5,857 nucleotides of DNA from the NCBI GenBank assembly GCA_008671285.1, contig RPYR01000259.1, positions 1 to 5,857 on the forward strand, given 5' to 3'. The translations under genes were made by a program, and so were the position numbers. A model generated the notes under the pieces. That model did no database searches, was not told the DNA's origin, and saw only the letters and a program-made list of their open reading frames with translations. The stretch comes from Collinsella aerofaciens. Its GTDB lineage: Bacteria; Actinomycetota; Coriobacteriia; Coriobacteriales; Coriobacteriaceae. Shown here piece by piece: positions 1 through 5,483 of this stretch; positions within the stretch are counted from its first letter, which is position 1; every line of letters starts with the position of its first letter.

Positions 1-2192
1 GAATTGGCGTTGGGGTCCGCAGCGGCGTCCTTCGCCTGCCCGATATAGGTGTACTTATACATCGGCGCGGCGTTTTCGTCGTTCTCCATCAGTGCATGGA
101 CGAAATGCTCGATCTGTCCCGTGTCGTCGCTTTCTGCATCCGCCTCGAGCTCAATGCGCGTGACCGCTTGATCCCAATCGCGCACGACAGGCGCGGCGTT
201 TACGGCAGTGGCCTTAACCTCGGCGCGTGCGAGCAGTTCGGCGTTGGTGACGATGGTGGCCGATGCGATAAATTGCGGCACGCCGCCCGCCTCAATGTTG
301 CCGGGCGTGCCGAAGCGGGCATCCAGCGTATAAGGCGTATCTCCACCCAATGCGAGCTCAGAGCGCTGGAGCACATACTGGTCGCCATTGTTCACCGACA
401 TATTCCACGAATCGAGGAGTGTGGGCCACGACCCCGACCAAGCCTTGGTGGTCCACTTGAACATTACGAACTGGAGTATCACATCGACATCGACGTCTGC
501 ACCTACGCGCAGTCGCGGAAGCTGGTGTCCATCTGCCTTCTCGTACCCAATGAACAGCGTGAGGGATGCGGCGCCGCGCACGGCAGACGAAGCGACGCCT
601 GCAACGCCGGCGCCAAAGGTGACGGCTAGCCCGATTTGGATGGAGAACGAGCCCGAGGTGTTTGAATAGTCGAGCGAAATGTTTTTAAAAAACGCCGCGC
701 CGCTGCCGTGCGTGTGGGCACCCACGGCGAGTGCCAGCTTCGCCAGCACCCAGGGGTTGACGTTTAGGAAAAACGGCACCGGTCCCAAGGTAAACTGCTC
801 GGTCCAATTGAGGTCGGTTCTTACCTGGAAGAGGGCCTTAATATTGCCGTATGCGGGGTCGTTGTTGTTACCCCAGGTTTTGCCCACCCAATCGTAGGCG
901 AGCGAGCCGTACAGCTGTGTGGCGATATCCATCGTGAACAGCGGCGTGCAATGGTGGCGAAGGAGCTTGGTGTTTCTTGGATCGGTGCCCGAACCGGCAC
1001 TCATACTCTTGTACTGATTCCACTTCCCCTTCATCTCGTCGAGGTAGCGGTTTGCCTGCTTGGCGCCCGACTCGCGCGGTGACTTCTTCCAGTACTCCGG
1101 ATCCGGATTGCCCGAATCGTTCATGTAGCCGACCGGTTTGTATCCTCCGCCAAACAGTACATACCCGGCAAACGAGAAATCGAACAAAATGGGGAACGAG
1201 GGCATCCAGCACGTGAACTTATTGCCGCCGATGCCGGGAAACGCCGCGGGGAAATCAAACGGAGTGACCTCTTGGTCCATGGTGGTGGGGACGATAGTGG
1301 TCGAGCCCGATTCCGCCTTTGCGGCCGGCGCGGTGACAACGGTCATGGGGGATGAGAGCGTGTAGGTTTTGCCCTGGTAGTCGAGCACAAAGCGCAGCTT
1401 GCACCCTTCCTCCAGAAGGCCCGAAGCTGCATCGAGGAACGTGTCTTCGAGTGTGAACGTCGCCAGATTATCCACGCCCGATGCGCTGGCCTTGACTTGG
1501 CCAATCTGCGTGACGGTTTCGGGTGAGCTGCCCGCGGCAGGCGTCACTTTGTTGATGCGCAGCGTTGCCTGTCCACCCTGTGGCAGATGTGCCTGCACGG
1601 TAAAGGCGTGCGTATCGGGCTGCTCGTTTACCGTGTCGTCCTTCGGCAATGCCATGAACGTAGCATCGGCGTACTGGATGTCCCATTCGTCGAATGTGAG
1701 CTGGCGGAAGTACGGCTCGCCGTCGGAAAGCGGACGCGTGGGCGCGGTTATGGCAGTGCCGCCTTGGACGCGTGCGAGGGGAATCTCGACATCACGGTAA
1801 CCCGCCATGCTAATGGAGATGCCGCCGTTAAAGTCGTACGCGTCGAGAAGCGTCGCCTCGTCCACGTAGCCTTCTGAGAGCGGCGCGACCTCAAAGATGG
1901 CCGTGCCTTCGTCATCGGTCGTGGCGGTGAGCTGCTTGCCTGCGGCATAGCGCGATGTGAGCGTGACCTGAGCACCCGTGATGGGCGTATTCTTGTTGGC
2001 GACGTCGACCACGACCACGCCGAACATGGTGCGCGAGAGAACGAGCACCTTGAAGGGGTCTTCTTCGTCGGCATAGGCCTCGGTGGGGGCGAATGGTAGT
2101 ATGAAAGCGTTTGCGCTGCCCGGCACGCGAGGCAGCATGATGCCTGCCAGCGAGGATGCTCCGGCGATAAGTAACGAACGGCGATCAAGCAT
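1..2192 (-). CDS. Large Tat-exported surface-type protein of unknown function, 3' end beyond the window
   Basis: One reading frame stays open for 730 codons from the ATG at 2192-2190 to the window edge, so the C-terminus is missing. The start has GGGAG at 2200-2204, seven bases upstream. The N-terminus reads MLDRRSLLIAGASSLAGIML: twin arginines at residues 4-5, then a hydrophobic stretch, fitting a Tat signal peptide. Possible cleavage sites are SANA (about residue 29) or EAYA before DEEDP (about 41). Residues about 47-145 (VVVVDVANKNTPITGAQVTL, then TTDDEGTAIFEV) resemble a carboxypeptidase-regulatory or Ig-like beta-sandwich. Residues about 160-290 look like a second beta-rich domain. Residues about 310-620 are rich in aromatics and glycine, with alternating strand-like segments (505-550, 562-580) and cysteines at 328 and 415. 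I see no catalytic motif and no internal membrane helix. Export by Tat suggests folding, perhaps with a cofactor, before secretion; that is inference. The LuxR regulator gene lies directly upstream on the same strand. Confidence 0.85.
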   Translation of the reverse strand, partial: MLDRRSLLIAGASSLAGIMLPRVPGSANAFILPFAPTEAYADEEDPFKVLVLSRTMFGVVVVDVANKNTPITGAQVTLTSRYAAGKQLTATTDDEGTAIFEVAPLSEGYVDEATLLDAYDFNGGISISMAGYRDVEIPLARVQGGTAITAPTRPLSDGEPYFRQLTFDEWDIQYADATFMALPKDDTVNEQPDTHAFTVQAHLPQGGQATLRINKVTPAAGSSPETVTQIGQVKASASGVDNLATFTLEDTFLDAASGLLEEGCKLRFVLDYQGKTYTLSSPMTVVTAPAAKAESGSTTIVPTTMDQEVTPFDFPAAFPGIGGNKFTCWMPSFPILFDFSFAGYVLFGGGYKPVGYMNDSGNPDPEYWKKSPRESGAKQANRYLDEMKGKWNQYKSMSAGSGTDPRNTKLLRHHCTPLFTMDIATQLYGSLAYDWVGKTWGNNNDPAYGNIKALFQVRTDLNWTEQFTLGPVPFFLNVNPWVLAKLALAVGAHTHGSGAAFFKNISLDYSNTSGSFSIQIGLAVTFGAGVAGVASSAVRGAASLTLFIGYEKADGHQLPRLRVGADVDVDVILQFVMFKWTTKAWSGSWPTLLDSWNMSVNNGDQYVLQRSELALGGDTPYTLDARFGTPGNIEAGGVPQFIASATIVTNAELLARAEVKATAVNAAPVVRDWDQAVTRIELEADAESDDTGQIEHFVHALMENDENAAPMYKYTYIGQAKDAAADPNAN

Positions 2193-2199
2193 TTTTGGG

Positions 2200-2204
2200 C
2201 TCCC
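2200..2204 (-). promoter_or_regulatory. Ribosome binding site of the Tat-exported protein gene
   Basis: The minus strand reads GGGAG seven bases before the ATG at 2192-2190. It supports this ATG. Another ATG lies slightly upstream in a different frame at 2206, but that frame gives an arginine- and serine-rich, low-complexity translation and is rejected. Confidence 0.6.
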
Positions 2205-2299
2205 ATCCTGCAAATATCGGAGGAAATAATCCAATTTTGTGAGAAGGTGCCCCGTGGCGGTAGTGCCGTTCGAGAGCCAAAATGTCCAATTTGAGTGCG

Positions 2300-2329
2300 C
2301 GAAAGCGTCAGGCCCCGGGAGCGCTTTCG
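2300..2329 (-). terminator. Stem-loop just downstream of the LuxR regulator gene, possible terminator or attenuator
   Basis: CGAAAGCG at 2300-2307 is the exact reverse complement of CGCTTTCG at 2322-2329, with a 14-base GC-rich loop. It begins about 20 bases after the LuxR stop codon. No T-run follows the stem on the minus strand, so it is not a textbook intrinsic terminator. It could be a weak terminator, an RNA-stabilising hairpin or a dyad operator. The structure is seen directly; its role is inferred. Confidence 0.35.
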
Positions 2330-2350
2330 ATACGCCGGGCAGTCTGGCCA

Positions 2351-3355
2351 CTAGCGCAACATGTGGGCAACCAGCTCGGCGCGTGTGCCGATGCCAAGCT
2401 TTGCGTATACGCCGGATAGGCGGTTTTTAACGGTGCCCGGCGATACTTCCATATGGCGTGCGATTTCGGCGTTGGTCCATCCGCGGCAGGCGAGCATGGC
2501 CATGGTGAACTCTGTGGTCGTTAAATCGTCGGCCACGTCCTCGCCCGAATCGGGGTTGTGGATGCGCCGCCAACCGTAGCTGAATCGATACGTAATCTCG
2601 ATGATGCGCGCGAAGTCGTCAGGGTATTGCGTTTTTAGGCACGCCTCGATGAGCCCCTGTAAAAGGCCGTGGTGCTCGCCAATGAGCTCGATAAGGCCGT
2701 CGGGGCGCGCAATGTTCCAAGCAGCTCCGAAATGCGTTTTTGCGGCGTCGATGTCCTTGAGGCTCATGCATGCCATGGAAGCTGCCAGGTGCAGGAACAG
2801 TTCCGAGATGGGATAGCTTCCCTGTTTCATGATCAGGGCATTTTCCGCCATGCCCAGGCTGCGGCCGTATTCGCCGCGTAGATACAAGGCGTGCGCCATC
2901 ACGTAGCTGGCGAACAGGCGCAGGCCTTCGGGCAGATGCGCCGCAAGCGGATAAAACTCTTCGACAGAATATGGGGAAGGCAAGTGCAGCAGGACGCTTG
3001 CGGCCGAGGCGAACAGGATATGCGTGGCGTGGACGGCGGGCGATTCCTTGTCAGTTGGCGTATCGAGGATGCCAGCAAGGCACCGGCGGGCGTCGGCGAT
3101 ACGGTTGAGCGACAGACTGGCGTATCCGCAGATAAAGCATGCGGAATAGCGCAGTGCGGGATCGGTGGCGTCAAGATAGGGGCGCGCCGTCTCGGCGGCG
3201 AGCGTGGCCTGTCCGCGAAAGTACAGCGCTTCTGCCGTGGCGATGGTGCGTGAATCGGGGTCGGAAATGCCTGCAACCGCAGCGTCAATCTGGCCCGGCA
3301 CAAAGGCAGTGCACATCAACGGCATGGGAATGCGCGGGTAGCCATCGCAGTCCAT
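2351..3355 (-). CDS. LuxR-family transcriptional regulator with TPR-like N-terminal region
   Basis: A 334-residue cytoplasmic DNA-binding regulator. The C-terminal 278-333 segment matches a LuxR/GerE helix-turn-helix: LTTTEFTMAMLACRGWTNAE, then IARHMEVSPGTVKNRLSGVY and AKLGIGTRAELVAHML. The GTVKNRLSGVYAKLG recognition-helix region is typical of the family. Residues about 20-260 are helical and alanine/leucine-rich, with repeat-like pairs (AEALYFRGQATLAAETARPY, AHALYLRGEYGRSLGMAENA) suggesting TPR-type helical repeats that may bind a ligand or partner. There is no receiver domain with a phosphoacceptor pattern and no membrane helix. I chose the ATG at 3355-3353 because GGGAG lies seven bases upstream at 3363-3367. 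An in-frame TTG at 3379 would add eight residues but has no well-placed site. The gene follows the histidine kinase by 68 bases on the same strand and precedes the Tat-exported protein, so it may be co-transcribed with the former and control the latter. Target and signal are unknown. Confidence 0.88.
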   Translation of the reverse strand: MDCDGYPRIPMPLMCTAFVPGQIDAAVAGISDPDSRTIATAEALYFRGQATLAAETARPYLDATDPALRYSACFICGYASLSLNRIADARRCLAGILDTPTDKESPAVHATHILFASAASVLLHLPSPYSVEEFYPLAAHLPEGLRLFASYVMAHALYLRGEYGRSLGMAENALIMKQGSYPISELFLHLAASMACMSLKDIDAAKTHFGAAWNIARPDGLIELIGEHHGLLQGLIEACLKTQYPDDFARIIEITYRFSYGWRRIHNPDSGEDVADDLTTTEFTMAMLACRGWTNAEIARHMEVSPGTVKNRLSGVYAKLGIGTRAELVAHMLR

Positions 3356-3362
3356 CTTCCAT

Positions 3363-3367
3363 CTCCC
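3363..3367 (-). promoter_or_regulatory. Ribosome binding site that fixes the LuxR regulator start
   Basis: The minus strand reads GGGAG seven bases before the ATG at 3355-3353. It lies downstream of the alternative TTG at 3379, which favours the shorter protein. A second purine-rich AGGAG further upstream is followed by a TTG, but an in-frame TAG comes within three codons, so it cannot serve this gene. Confidence 0.6.
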
Positions 3368-3423
3368 GACAGCTGGCAACTATAGCGACAATTGTACTCC
3401 TGTTGCTCGGGACCCCTTTCGTT

Positions 3424-4575
3424 TTACTGTGCGGATAATGCTACGGATCGTTTTGGAAGGCTTGCGAGCATAGTGGTCCCGTTCTCGGAACTTGCTTCGA
3501 CCTCTACCGTGCCACCGTGAAGCGCTGCAATTTCCCAAACGAGTGCTAGTCCGAGTCCTGTGCCGCCGTATGCCCTGCTGCGGGATTTGTCTAGACGAAA
3601 GAACGGCTGGAAGATGCTTTCTCGGTACTGCTTGGGTATTCCCGGTCCCTGGTCCTCGACTCGCAGGAACACGTGGCTGTCGTTGTCGCAGATGGAGACG
3701 TTGACAGTCGAGCCGGGGTGGCTGTAACGAATGGCGTTTTCGACCAGATTAAACACCAACCGATAGAGGAGCGTATCACTTCCGATTGCCAAAGCGTCTC
3801 CGGTGCAATCGAGGGTTACGTCCTTATTCTCGGCAAGTGGCGCAAGGTCGGTGAGGACCTCTTCGGACAAGGGGCCAAGTTCAACATCGTCCTCGCAAGG
3901 AACGCTGCGGAGCTCACTCATCTCGAGCAATACCTTGATCATTCGAGACATGCGCTCGGTTTGTTCTTGTAGCAGGCCGAGCAGCTCGGCTGTTTCGGGC
4001 TGCAAACCGGAGTGCTCGGAGATGAATAGTTCAATCTGTGCTTGCATAAGGGCGAGCGGGGTGCGCAGCTCGTGTGCGGCGTTGCCGGTAAACTGACGCT
4101 GTGCAGAGAACCCTTCGCCAAGACGGGCGATCATGTCGTTGAAAGAGGCGCTGCATCGCTGTAGCTCGGTGGGCACATCTTCACTGAGTCTGATTTCGCT
4201 TAGGTTGTCAGGCTGCACACGCTCAACCTGGGCTGCAAAAGCCCGTAGCGGTTTGAGCGCACGGCCGCTCACAAAGTATGCCAGCACGCCGCCAAGGAGT
4301 GTGACTCCAGCCGTGATGCACCAGGTTGTCGTGCCAAAAGCCTCTTGTGCGTCGTTTACGACGATCGTGACCTTGTCATCGGGGGTCGCTTTCGTTGGGT
4401 CGAACGCCTGGGGCGAATCTTCGCCGGCTGCGTTAAAGGCCGAGATGTCACTGCCGATGGCATCCATGTAGCGCATGCCCGTATAGCCGACCAGGCAGTT
4501 CGTCAGCACGCACGCCGCACACGTCAGCAGTGCCGTCATAATCGTTATGCGCCATTGCAGCGAAAGCCCTTTCAT
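3424..4575 (-). CDS. Two-component sensor histidine kinase
   Basis: A 383-residue membrane kinase that autophosphorylates on histidine and passes phosphate to the response regulator encoded just upstream. Domains in order: membrane helix about 9-31; short extracytoplasmic loop about 32-83 (the likely sensor part, acidic and proline-containing); second helix about 84-104; HAMP linker about 105-157; dimerisation/phosphoacceptor helix with H168 in HELRTPLA; then the ATPase domain with the N-box (NLVENAIRYS, N276 and N280), G1 (DQGPGIP, 308-314), F-box (FQPFFRLD, 322-329) and G2 (GGTGLGL, 337-343). All key residues are present and the length is normal, so it should be active. The ATG overlaps the regulator's stop codon by four bases, with GGAGGA at 4582-4587 as the binding site, indicating translational coupling. 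The signal is unknown; the sensor loop of about 52 residues is too short for a large ligand domain. Subfamily and gene name cannot be assigned. Confidence 0.95.
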   Translation of the reverse strand: MKGLSLQWRITIMTALLTCAACVLTNCLVGYTGMRYMDAIGSDISAFNAAGEDSPQAFDPTKATPDDKVTIVVNDAQEAFGTTTWCITAGVTLLGGVLAYFVSGRALKPLRAFAAQVERVQPDNLSEIRLSEDVPTELQRCSASFNDMIARLGEGFSAQRQFTGNAAHELRTPLALMQAQIELFISEHSGLQPETAELLGLLQEQTERMSRMIKVLLEMSELRSVPCEDDVELGPLSEEVLTDLAPLAENKDVTLDCTGDALAIGSDTLLYRLVFNLVENAIRYSHPGSTVNVSICDNDSHVFLRVEDQGPGIPKQYRESIFQPFFRLDKSRSRAYGGTGLGLALVWEIAALHGGTVEVEASSENGTTMLASLPKRSVALSAQ

Positions 4576-5246
4576 TCTCCATCCTCCATAACGTAGCCCT
4601 CTCCAATCCGATTGCGAATCGGGTCGTATTCCAAAGCGCCGCGCAACTTTTTGCGGAGCGACGAGATGTGAACGCGGGTTGCGTTGCTAAAGCTGTTCAC
4701 GCTGCTATCCCAAACGTGTTCGATAAGCTCCTCTTGACTAACCGGACGCCCCTGATTAAGCATCAGATATTCTAAGATTCCCGTTTCCTTGCGCGTAAGA
4801 GATAAAGCCTCGCTGTCCACGGAAGCAATGCGCGCCTTGGTGTCAAAACGGAGCTTTCCGCAAGTTAAAACTATGTCGCTTTGTGTAAAGCGTCTGAGGG
4901 TAAGGCTGCGGATCCTTGCCGCAAGCTCGTCCAGATGAAACGGCTTGGTGAGGTAATCGTTGGCGCCGGCATCGAGTCCGGCGACTTTATCGGATACTTC
5001 GCCACGTGCGGACAGAATCAGTACCTTAGTCTCGCAGTCGGTTTTCCTAAGTTCCCTGAGTACGGTCATGCCGTCGATACGGGGAAGGTTGAGGTCGAGT
5101 ACCACGAGGTCGAAGGCCTCAACGTCCAGTAGGCCGAGCGCCTCCTGTCCGTCGTGACAGCAGTCGACGCTGTACGCCAAGTTTCGCAAGCTGCGCGCGA
5201 TTGCGTCACACAGCGCCCGCTCGTCCTCGACGATCAAAATACGCAT
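4572..5246 (-). CDS. OmpR/PhoB-family response regulator
   Basis: A 224-residue DNA-binding regulator, normal size for the family. The receiver domain is about 1-118: acidic pocket E7/D8, phosphoacceptor D51 in VVLDLNLPRIDG, switch residue S79 in LILSARG, and K101 in YLTKPF. The C-terminal winged helix is about 125-220, with TRKETGILEYLMLNQGRPVS, the recognition region NATRVHISSLRKKLR, and a final hairpin IGEGYVM in place of the usual RGxGY. All phosphorylation residues are present. I chose the ATG at 5246-5244 because AAGGAG lies six bases upstream at 5253-5258 and the protein then begins MRILIVEDE, the usual family start. An in-frame ATG 18 bases further upstream would place this site inside the gene. 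It is the first gene of the minus-strand group and is divergent from the CXXC-protein/ferredoxin pair, so autoregulation and control of that pair are plausible inferences. Confidence 0.95.
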   Translation of the reverse strand: MRILIVEDERALCDAIARSLRNLAYSVDCCHDGQEALGLLDVEAFDLVVLDLNLPRIDGMTVLRELRKTDCETKVLILSARGEVSDKVAGLDAGANDYLTKPFHLDELAARIRSLTLRRFTQSDIVLTCGKLRFDTKARIASVDSEALSLTRKETGILEYLMLNQGRPVSQEELIEHVWDSSVNSFSNATRVHISSLRKKLRGALEYDPIRNRIGEGYVMEDGE

Positions 5247-5252
5247 AACAGT

Positions 5253-5258
5253 CTCCTT
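5253..5258 (-). promoter_or_regulatory. Ribosome binding site that fixes the response regulator start
   Basis: The minus strand reads AAGGAG six bases before the ATG at 5246-5244. It selects this start over the in-frame ATG at 5264. Confidence 0.7.
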
Positions 5259-5276
5259 GCACATTTCAAATCGCGC

Positions 5277-5304
5277 TTAACACGGATTTTATAGCCGATA
5301 TGGT
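5277..5304 (+). promoter_or_regulatory. Candidate sigma-70 promoter for the CXXC protein and ferredoxin genes
   Basis: TTAACA at 5277-5282 and TATGGT at 5299-5304 are separated by 16 bases. They would give a transcript starting near 5311, about a dozen bases before the ribosome binding site at 5322-5328. Both boxes deviate from consensus, so this is tentative. Confidence 0.3.
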
Positions 5305-5321
5305 CCAATGGTCGCGTAACG

Positions 5322-5328
5322 AAAGGAG
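5322..5328 (+). promoter_or_regulatory. Ribosome binding site deciding the TTG start of the small CXXC protein
   Basis: AAAGGAG is followed by eight bases and then TTG at 5337-5339. The in-frame GTG at 5328 overlaps this site and so is a poor start. Confidence 0.6.
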
Positions 5329-5336
5329 TGGTCAGG

Positions 5337-5483
5337 TTGTTCAAAGCGGTAAAACCCGTGGTACAGGTCGCTTTGTTGATCGTCGGAATTGCCATGGTGT
5401 GCTTTGGCGTTATGCGTGGCGAGGCGGATGCCGTGCTGGCCAAAGCGATTAGGCTGTGCTTGGAGTGTATCGGAATTGGATAA
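5337..5483 (+). CDS. Small CXXC-motif membrane protein, CD1871A-like
   Basis: A 48-residue protein: a short basic N-terminus (MFKAVKPVVQ), one hydrophobic helix about 8-26 (VVQVALLIVGIAMVCFGVM), then RGEADAVLAKAIRLCLECIGIG to the stop. The C-terminal CLEC pair (C41, C44) followed by IGIG, together with the RGE.xxVLxKA pattern, matches what I remember of the CD1871A family of CXXC-motif proteins, which are small, usually this length, and found beside 4Fe-4S membrane proteins. It probably sits in the membrane with the cysteine pair near its surface, where it could bind metal, support Fe-S handling or take part in thiol redox chemistry; the biochemical role is not established to my knowledge. 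I chose TTG at 5337 for its spacing from AAAGGAG (5322-5328). The stop codon overlaps the start of the ferredoxin gene by eight bases, so the two are likely co-translated. It is short enough to be missed by length-filtered gene finding. Confidence 0.8.
   Translation: MFKAVKPVVQVALLIVGIAMVCFGVMRGEADAVLAKAIRLCLECIGIG

Larger units (their letters stand above)
2193..2350. other. Intergenic spacer between the LuxR regulator and the Tat protein gene
   Basis: The spacer is 158 bases, much longer than the other gaps in this cluster, so the exported-protein gene may have its own promoter. It contains a stem-loop at 2300-2329 and two copies of AAATTGGA (minus strand) at 2285-2292 and 2230-2237. I find no convincing sigma-70 promoter pair: TTGGAC exists inside the first repeat, but no good -10 box lies 16-18 bases downstream. 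Confidence 0.5.
5247..5336. promoter_or_regulatory. Divergent regulatory spacer between the two-component operon and the CXXC/ferredoxin genes
   Basis: About 90 bases must hold control signals for both directions. It contains three copies of TGGTC on the plus strand (5301-5305, 5309-5313, 5329-5333), the first two eight bases apart, plus a candidate plus-strand promoter. On the minus strand TATAAAAT (about 5286-5293) could be a -10 box, but I see no well-spaced -35. Binding by the adjacent response regulator is an inference from position only. Confidence 0.4.

Noticed and set aside
96..629. Plus-strand frame of 177 codons
   Set aside because: It lies entirely antisense to the exported-protein gene, has no recognisable domain and no good ribosome binding site; open antisense frames are expected in GC-rich coding DNA.
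1748..2206. Minus-strand frame of 152 codons starting at an ATG near the exported-protein start
   Set aside because: It overlaps the 730-codon frame in another register and translates to a serine-, arginine- and proline-rich sequence typical of a shadow frame; the signal peptide and domain-like sequence are in the longer frame.
2239..2430. Plus-strand 63-codon frame preceded by GGAGG at 2219-2223
   Set aside because: The GTG start lies about 15 bases from the GGAGG, too far, and the frame runs antisense into the LuxR helix-turn-helix region. The TTG closer in is followed directly by TGA.
3356..3379. Eight-residue N-terminal extension of the LuxR regulator from a TTG
   Set aside because: The GGGAG at 3363-3367 is well placed for the internal ATG, and no suitable site precedes the TTG.
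3380..3423. GGGGTCCC-type dyad between the kinase and LuxR genes as a terminator
   Set aside because: The complementary arms leave no room for a loop and no T-run follows on the minus strand.
3673..4096. Plus-strand frames antisense to the histidine kinase
   Set aside because: They are shadows of a complete kinase gene with all catalytic motifs and show no domain of their own.
5247..5264. Six-residue N-terminal extension of the response regulator
   Set aside because: The AAGGAG at 5253-5258 would then be inside the gene, and the family normally starts MRILIVEDE.
5389..5475. Longer N-terminus for the ferredoxin frame from an ATG at 5389
   Set aside because: It lies within the small CXXC gene, gives an unlikely cysteine- and tryptophan-rich sequence, and the recognisable family sequence only begins after about 5480.
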